From: Trichomonas vaginalis G3
Lineage: Eukaryota > Parabasalia > Trichomonadida > Trichomonadidae
Length of the DNA stretch: 64,000 bases
Reading direction: 5' to 3'
Assembly: GCF_026262505.1 (NCBI RefSeq)
Contig: NC_067205.1
Span: 22,105,585-22,169,584 of the forward strand
Positions 58,068 through 64,000 of the stretch are shown here, piece after piece (position 1 is the stretch's first letter; every line of letters starts with the position of its first letter). Both the position numbers and the translations under genes were made by a program. The notes beneath the pieces were generated by a model. That model searched no databases and was not told the DNA's origin. It worked only from the letters and a program-made list of their open reading frames with translations.

Positions 58068-59799
58068 ATGTCGAAAGATATTGCTTCCATGAGAGAAATA
58101 CAACACAACCGACAACTCATTATGCAAGCTCTAAATAAGAACACAACAAACTTTTCAAACTATTCTAAGATATCTGAGTCATTGAAAGAAGGAAACTTAA
58201 AACTGACATTAAACCCAATGACAGATGAGTTTCTGTTTCAAGACAATAAGAACCATACTGTCTGTATAAATCCAACAAAAGGAACTTTAAACGAGAAACC
58301 TATAAATGAACTTCTTTTGAAACAGATGTTGACAACAAAGCTGACAAAGAATATGTAGACGATGCAATAGCAAAAGAAGAAGAAAGAGCTAACAATGCTT
58401 ATGCAACAAAAGAACATACTCATCCTGAACTAGCAGACAAAACATATGTTGACAATAAAATGTCAAGTGAAGTGACGAGAGCTGAAAACGAATATTCTAA
58501 AAAGACTCATACACATTACCATTTGCAAATATTACAAACTTACAAGAAACCTTAAACAGTAAAAGTGCCGTTGGACATACACATACCATTGCAAATATTA
58601 CAAACTTACAAGAAACCTTAAACAGTAAAAGTGCCGTTGGACATACACATACCATTGCAAATATTACAAACTTACAAGAAACCTTAAACAGGAAAAGTGA
58701 CGTTGGACATACACATACATCTTCTGAAATAACAGACTTAAACGTTAGCCTTGAAAAGAAAGCAGATAAAACATATGTCAATGAAATATACCAAAGTTTG
58801 ATAGGAACAACGAAAAATATTGAAACTATTGTTGGTGACTTTTCTGTCAATGAAGAAAACAAATATTTTAGATGGGAGTTTGTACACTCCTTAAAAAATG
58901 GTATACGGTATAAACTCATTCCGAAAAATAACAATGAAATGTATGTAGGCTATATAAAGAATGATGGTACACAAGTTAAAGTTCCATTAGACAACAACTG
59001 CTACTTAAACTTATATGGAGACGAACAAAAGAAATATTTAAGAGTTTATGAAATGGCAGATATGACATTGCCTGACCCAGCTCCAGCACCATATTATTAT
59101 GACTATGGTGTTGACGCACGTGTAGACCCAAAAAAGCAAACATTATATTTAGAATATTATAGATATAAAAGATATAATGCAATAGAAAAAACGAGAATAG
59201 TATACTATTATGAAGATGACAGAAATAAATATTATAGTCAAGATTGTACATACCCTGAAAACATAAGATTATATTATAAAAAATATTCTGACACAAACCA
59301 GAAGAAACCAGAAATAGTTACACTATATTTTAAGTTCAAAAGAGACAATCCTATAATGTCTCATATGTTTGATTTAATGAACCCAGTAGGTTCTATTTAT
59401 ACATCTATGGAAGCAAGAGGTCCTCAAGTAATGTTTGGTGTTGGTGCATGGGAACAAATAGTCGACAGGTTTTTGTATTGTGCAAACTCTTCAAAGGAAA
59501 CAGGGGGAAGTAAAACGATTTCAGGTGAAAATTTACCTGCGCACAGTCACTACATAGATTTAAGTACATCTCAAGCAGGTTGGCATAAGCATAAATTTTG
59601 GGATTGGTCAGCAATGAAAAAAGGTAAAGGATATGATGTTAAAGACGACGTTCAGTTTGCTATAAATTGTTTCTGGGGTGACACTCAGGGAGATGGAAAC
59701 CATACACATCGCGTTTCGGGATATACGCAAACAACGGGACAAAGTAAAGACTACATGCCACCTTACATGACAGTTTACGCATGGTATAGAATTGCTTAG
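58068..59799 (+). pseudogene. fibre protein with phage-collar-like tip (broken)
   Basis: The N-terminal piece is helical. The shaft has 66-bp tandem repeats (22 residues each, with IANITNLQETLNSKSAVG). The open 3' part (58798-59799) ends with NPVGSIYTSME, QIVDRFLYCANSSKETGG, His-x-His pairs and DYMPPYMTVYAWYR, closely matching the B fibre tip (34864-37476). It is probably the attachment fibre of family A/C. It looks broken. Confidence 0.7.
58503..58725. repeat. 66-bp tandem repeats in the fibre shaft
   Basis: GCAAATATTACAAACTTACA recurs at 58525, 58591 and 58657. Each unit keeps the frame and encodes a shaft repeat ending in a GHTHT motif. Confidence 0.9.
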
Positions 59800-60755
59800 T
59801 CGTCATTTTCAACTTCTTTAGCATATTCGTCAGGAGTTGTCTTATATTTGTTAGGAACTGTCTTTGAAAGTATACCACCTTGAACTTTGACAAGTTTGAA
59901 ACGAGGTCTGACAATAGTAGTTTTATCTTCTGCTTGCAGTGTGTACATTTTGCCATGTTTGCCTAAAACTTCATAATATTCTCTTGTATACTTTCTTCTA
60001 TTTTTACGAACACGAATGTGAGTACCTGTCGAGTTCCCATTGTTGTCATAGTCAATAGTATTTTCATATGGGTCGCGTTTAGGTATTTCTATTTTTACTT
60101 TGTCACCTTTCTGAAGTTTGAAGCCCGGCATTCTTTCTTGTTTGTCTCTTTTGACTAAATTATTAAATATATAGTCTTTCTCTAAGTCAGGGTTGTTTTT
60201 CATTTCTTCGGGGGAGTGGTTTCCCAAACCTTTTTGTTTACGGTTGTTGTAAATATTTAAAACTTGTCTCATCTTTGCCATGGAGAAGTGTCTATATTTG
60301 TCGTCATATGACATTTCATTTGCTTCACCACCTTGTGGTTGGTTTAAGTCTCTTAACATTTTTATACAACCGTCAATGACACCAAGAGCAGAATGGTTTT
60401 GGTCGACAATGAAATATTGGTTTACATTTTTTGAACGCAGATAGTTTTTTACATCATCTGATTTGAAAGAACTTTCACAGTCAGATGTCAGTTTTGTTGG
60501 ATGGTATTTGTCAACGAATATTGTCAAAGCAGTTTTCACATCTAAAATATTTTTGGACCATAATGGTATGGCTTCACAGTATCTTGTGTTTTGACCGACA
60601 AATATTAGCCAGTATGGAGGTCCATCTTCTCTATACCTCGGAATGTTTTCCAAGATATCCATAAACCAAGCATTTGGTGTTGAACTAAAGATTTTTATCA
60701 TGAGTGCTTTCTTTGTCGCTTTAGAAACATAGGGGTCCTTGTTTGGATTCGTCAT
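59796..60755 (-). CDS. rve-type integrase, 319 aa
   Basis: Inserts the element. The core runs from about residue 30 to 190 (AWFMDILENIP, PYWLIFVGQNTRYCEAIPLW, KLTSDCESSF, NHSALGVIDGC). It is followed by an SH3-like domain (FKLQKGDKVKIEIPKR, then YEVLGKHGKMYTLQAED). No chromo-like end is present, unlike in B. The 3' end overlaps the fibre gene end by four bases. The start is shared with a 17-bp divergent promoter. The frame is whole. Confidence 0.8.
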   Translation of the reverse strand: MTNPNKDPYVSKATKKALMIKIFSSTPNAWFMDILENIPRYREDGPPYWLIFVGQNTRYCEAIPLWSKNILDVKTALTIFVDKYHPTKLTSDCESSFKSDDVKNYLRSKNVNQYFIVDQNHSALGVIDGCIKMLRDLNQPQGGEANEMSYDDKYRHFSMAKMRQVLNIYNNRKQKGLGNHSPEEMKNNPDLEKDYIFNNLVKRDKQERMPGFKLQKGDKVKIEIPKRDPYENTIDYDNNGNSTGTHIRVRKNRRKYTREYYEVLGKHGKMYTLQAEDKTTIVRPRFKLVKVQGGILSKTVPNKYKTTPDEYAKEVENDD

Positions 60756-60772
60756 TTTTTACCCTATAAGAA
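60756..60772. promoter_or_regulatory. 17-bp bidirectional promoter
   Basis: The gap between start codons is TTTTTACCCTATAAGAA. It fits the TTTTA box on the plus strand and a degenerate form on the minus strand. Confidence 0.6.
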
Positions 60773-61174
60773 ATGGGTTTATTTGGCGCATTAGCAGGAG
60801 TTGCATCCAGATTTTTACCCGCAGTGGGAACAATAGCCAGAGGTGTATTTGGAGTTGGAAGGAAGATTTTGAGTACATTAGGTATACTTAAAGAGAAAGC
60901 ACAACCTATTATACAAACTGTACAGAAAGGTTGGGATGTAGCACGAGATGCAGCAAATCTTATTCCAAATCCTGAAACAAGAGGAAAAGTTCAAGGATGG
61001 ATGGACAATGTAGGAAGACAAGCAGGAAACTATTATAACAAAGCAAATGACTACTATAACCAAGCAGGACACTATATGGACCAAGGTGAAAGATTCTTTA
61101 ACAGAGGATATAACCATGCACAACAATGGGTAAACAATAACCAACCTCAACCGCCTCAAACGTGGGGAATGTAA
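60773..61174 (+). CDS. Gly-rich amphipathic protein with MG start, 133 aa
   Basis: Starts MGLFGALAGVASRFLPAVG, a hydrophobic amphipathic stretch with Gly2, then helices, then a Tyr/Asn/Gln-rich tail (YYNKANDYYNQAGHYMDQG). Similar plan to 48129 in B and 56953 in C. A membrane-penetration or internal virion protein is suggested by analogy with adenovirus protein VI-like factors. The frame is whole. Confidence 0.65.
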   Translation: MGLFGALAGVASRFLPAVGTIARGVFGVGRKILSTLGILKEKAQPIIQTVQKGWDVARDAANLIPNPETRGKVQGWMDNVGRQAGNYYNKANDYYNQAGHYMDQGERFFNRGYNHAQQWVNNNQPQPPQTWGM

Positions 61175-61193
61175 AGTTTTTTACTGAGATGAA

Positions 61194-61346
61194 ATGAACA
61201 ATACAGCATTGAGACAAATGGGTTCAAGATGGATTTGTCGGCTTCCAGCAGTTACACAACGTGTTTGTCAAGTTCTTCCTATACCTCAGGAAGTTTTAGA
61301 CCGACTTAAAAAACAACAACAACCAGTTGAAAACAAACCAAACTAA
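61194..61346 (+). CDS. small basic protein, 50 aa
   Basis: Begins MNNTALRQMGSRWICRLPAV and ends in a Gln/Asn-rich tail. Function is not known. It is preceded by TTTTTTACTGAGATGAA, the same sequence found before the next gene, which supports its start. Confidence 0.6.
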   Translation: MNNTALRQMGSRWICRLPAVTQRVCQVLPIPQEVLDRLKKQQQPVENKPN

Positions 61347-61365
61347 AATTTTTTACTGAGATGAA

Positions 61366-61582
61366 ATGACCGAAGAAGTTGAAAACGGTAGATTTGACAC
61401 CACAAACAAAAAGTTCAGAACCATTGTCAAAACCTGTCAAAGAACTTACAGATGAGAGAAAAAATTCAATAATAGAAAGTGCCAGGTCTGGAAATACAAA
61501 CCCTAACTACAAAGTCACTTTCATAGAAATGGAACGGCTAGTATCTCAAAAAAGAAACAGACCCTCACAAATAAAATATTGA
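61366..61582 (+). pseudogene. small Thr/Lys-rich element protein (broken)
   Basis: Begins MTEEVENG after TTTTTTACTGAGATGAA. The open 3' piece has KPVKELTDERKNSIIESARSG. Not recognised. It looks broken. Confidence 0.45.
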
Positions 61583-61722
61583 AGTCTGAAGAGCTTTCGA
61601 GACAACAGATGGAAAAGTTTACTTCACTGACCAACAGTTCATTAGAAACATCTCATTGACTTAGAGTCGAATATTCTAAACTTTACAACAAACACAAAAA
61701 GTTGAAAAGGAAAACAAAAACA

Positions 61723-61943
61723 AATGGCATATGATATTTATGAAGATGTTGACGACACAACTGTTCCTGCAAGTGGGGAAAAATCAGAGGAACCGAAAAG
61801 TGACGAAAAACGATAGAAGAAGAAAAACCAAAAACTGAAGATAAACCAAAACCAAAGTTTAGTTTCCAAACTAAACCAAGTCAACCTTCATTAGCTGGTA
61901 TGGTTGGCGTCAAAGACTTATGGCAGCAGGTGGTTATGTAAAG
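61723..61943 (+). pseudogene. small acidic element protein (broken)
   Basis: Begins MAYDIYEDVDDTTVPASGE, with a Lys/Pro/Glu-rich middle and an end like SLAGMVGVKDLWQQ. Not recognised. It looks broken. Confidence 0.4.
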
Positions 61944-61977
61944 TAAAGAAAAAAACATTTTTTTATTTTTATAAAAA

Positions 61978-62224
61978 TGCCCCATATAGAATGGATAGAA
62001 AGTCTGCTAGAATAAAAGCAGAGTTGCAAAATATGGTTGGAGAGTTTCGAAGAATTTTAAATATAGGAAGGGAAGACCCATAAAAGTCTATGAAAACTGG
62101 CTGGTCTTCGCTACGAATGGATTTGGAAACAGCACGTGCAAATTATCCAAACAGACTAGAGAGGTTAGAAGAAGAACGTCTTATGGACATGCCTTTCGAT
62201 GTTAGTGAGCATTGCATGAAGTAA
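61978..62224 (+). pseudogene. small helical element protein (broken)
   Basis: Pieces such as RIKAELQNMVGEFRRIL and ARANYPNRLERLEEERLMDM are helical. It ends at the point where the match to copy A begins. Preceded by TTTTTATTTTTATAAAA. Not recognised. It looks broken. Confidence 0.4.
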
Positions 62225-62262
62225 AAATTTATTTTTTAAAAAGTGACATTTTTTTATTTGAA

Positions 62263-62846
62263 ATGTACGCTGAGTTTGTTGGAGAAGACCGTTGGGAAAC
62301 TTGTTTGTTAGATGAGAAATATGAAATTCACTGTTGTGAGTCATTTGAAGTCAGAAACAAAAAGACAAAAAGAGTTTTAAGCGAATGGGAGCGAAATAAC
62401 GGATATGCTGTTATGAAGATGAGTGGAAAACGCTATCTTAAACATGTTGTCATTGCAACTCATTTTATACTGAATCCTAACAATTTACCTTTTGTAGACC
62501 ATAAAACCGTATAAGAAACGACAATAGACTTGAAAACTTACGTTGGGTCACTCGTTCTGAAAACAATAAGAACATAGGCAAATTTAGAGATATTGTATTC
62601 GAATTTGTCGACGAACTAGAAGATGAAACAATTGAAATTACAGACTATGGCAAGCATACGTTTGAGTTTTTACTACTATAGCGAAGAACAAGACTCTTTC
62701 TACTTTTATACCGGCGTAAACTATAGGAAATTACAATATATTTTACTAAGGCGGGCTATGCTTATGTAAACACTAGAGATACAGATGGAAAACACGTTCA
62801 AATACTTCTTAACAAATTCAAGAAGCTATATGGCATACCATTTTAA
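62263..62846 (+). pseudogene. HNH endonuclease of the element (broken)
   Basis: Second copy of the gene at 229-810. The open 5' part has VLSEWERNNGYAVMKMSG, YLKHVVIATHFILNPNN and a VDH histidine; a stretch like NLRWVT follows. This fits NUMOD4 plus HNH_3. It looks broken. Confidence 0.7.
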
Positions 62847-62871
62847 AACAATATATTTTTACATATATTAA

Positions 62872-63730
62872 ATGCTTCAGGTTGAAAAACAAAGAACAAA
62901 AGTAGCAGATACAAAACCGTTAGACTATATCTTTACAAATGCTGGTAGGACAATATCAGATGAAGAAATTTCATCCCGAGTATACAGGTTTGACTATCCA
63001 ATTCGTTTGGCTTCAAAGTCCTTCAGATGCAAAGGCAATAGGATTTAGAAGAGTTTTGTTTTCAAATAGAACTAACGCATTTATGTTCGCAGTATATTTT
63101 CATGGGCAGTATAAAGGTTCTGATGGTCTAATAGACAAATTTGACGAAATGAGAATCTTTACAGTTCGTTCAGACGAAAGTCTTGAGAAAACTCTAAATG
63201 ACTTTCAAACTCAAATGAACAAATATTATTGGGAATTTCAAAAAATACGACTCTTTACTAAATGGAACATACTATCTGAAACTAGAATATGACAAGATGA
63301 ACTCCACCGTTTCATTTCAAAAGATTGAAATTAACCTCCAAGGATACAGAGTTTTTATATTGGGAAGTAGACAAACGTTCTTGGGCACAATTTCTTCGGT
63401 TACTAAACCAGAACGAACCATTACCACCAGATGGCCCATTTAAATTTATACTTCCACCAGCAGATTTTGACAGTTTATAGAAACGTGTTTGACCCTCAAA
63501 ATGTTATGTGTCATGCAAGTTTCAGTTCAAGCAACAATAGTTTTCTATGTATTGGTAAGGACTTTTATGACTTTGCTTCTAAATTCTACGAACCACCTAG
63601 TAACAGTTTCTCTGACTTTCAAGTTTGGTTCACAACAAATGGTGTGCAACATATTATTCCATTGTACTATGACTTTTATCTCGAATTGTCTTTCATATAT
63701 AACTACGGAAAAGTGCTGAAAAAGTATTGA
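62872..63730 (+). pseudogene. conserved element protein, 837-type (broken)
   Basis: Near-identical to 837-1712 (for example FSNRTNAFMFAVYFHGQYKG). The start is preceded by the same TTTTTACATATATTAA box. It looks broken in this copy, in contrast to the open frame in copy A. Confidence 0.7.
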
Positions 63731-63739
63731 AAAATATAA

Positions 63740-64000
63740 TTTAGGGTAGAAGGTTAGATCTAACCTCTTTTCTAACCTCTTTTCTACCCTCTTGAATTTT
63801 CATGAATTTTATACAGAAAACATAGCACAAAAATAATGTTTAGGGTAGAAGGTGAGATCTCACCTGTTTTCTCACCTCTTTTCTCACCCGTTGAATTTTC
63901 ATGAATTTTATACAGAAAATGCTTGTTTTGAGGTCGAGCCACTTTTGGCTCCACCGTATTCTTTCAACCAAAACTCATGAATTCAGCAAAAATATAATTT
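63740..64000. repeat. AGATCT palindromes at the window end
   Basis: Two units (centres about 63757 and 63856) of the same hairpin family as 1713-2540, one of the TTAGATCTAA kind and one of the TGAGATCTCA kind. They occupy the same place after the 837-type gene as in copy A. Confidence 0.85.

Larger units (their letters stand above)
55331..64000. mobile_element. Polinton-like element, family A/C, left-hand part (copy C), decayed
   Basis: Starts at a 22-A run and terminal hairpin matching the right end of copy A and continues past the window edge. It carries the methyltransferase, small MG-start proteins, fibre, rve integrase, a cluster of small genes, the HNH nuclease and the 837-type gene. 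The last 1.8 kb matches the first 1.7 kb of copy A in the same orientation. Several genes are broken, about ten breaks or more. Confidence 0.85.

Overview
The window looks like trichomonad nuclear DNA, most like Trichomonas vaginalis (inference). It is very AT-rich and intronless, start codons sit a few bases behind their promoter motifs, and about 55 of 64 kb belongs to giant Maverick/Polinton-type virus-like elements, for which that genome is known. Only one clear host gene is visible, a PIAS/Siz-type SUMO ligase (25006-25911). No rRNA, tRNA or CRISPR array was recognised.

Layout. (1) 1-22588: right-hand part of a Polinton-like element (copy A), much decayed. It contains a 25-base assembly gap and a 3.5-kb duplication split by 1.6 kb of unrelated DNA. 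(2) 22589-27669: host DNA with the SUMO ligase gene between two oppositely oriented 1.24-kb foldback elements with TA target sites. (3) 27676-51621: an almost whole 23.9-kb Maverick (copy B) with 306-bp terminal inverted repeats that look identical and a 6-bp target duplication GATATA, so a recent insertion. (4) 51628-55330: host DNA with four 121-bp tandem repeats and a broken, GC-richer rve-type DDE transposase. (5) 55331-64000: left-hand part of a second copy (C) of the same family as A, running off the window.

A and C overlap in content (1-1712 matches 62197-63730). Between them they sample the gene list of one family, about 24 kb long: rve integrase, A32/FtsK-like packaging ATPase, SF3 helicase, candidate major and minor capsid proteins, a fibre with a phage-collar-like tip, a Dam-like methyltransferase inside a >1-kb terminal repeat, two KilA-N proteins, an HNH nuclease and several small proteins. 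No DNA polymerase was seen in this family. B carries the classical set: protein-primed family B DNA polymerase, integrase, ATPase, capsid candidates, fibre and methyltransferase. The two families share ATPase, integrase, minor capsid candidate, fibre tip, methyltransferase and a marker protein with a DPDI(S/T)CCG motif, but have different replication modules.

The most interesting signal is regulatory. Nearly every gene of both families starts 10-14 bases after a TTTTA box followed by an A-rich stretch. At several head-to-head gene pairs the whole intergenic space is a single 17-19 bp near-palindrome that reads as this box on both strands. Other notable items are hairpins at the ends of both kinds of terminal repeat, an AGATCT-centred palindrome family with compensatory variation, and a palindromic repeat that has entered a KilA-N gene in frame. 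Polinton-type copies are described as fossils: B looks near whole with only a few broken small genes, while A and C have many breaks.
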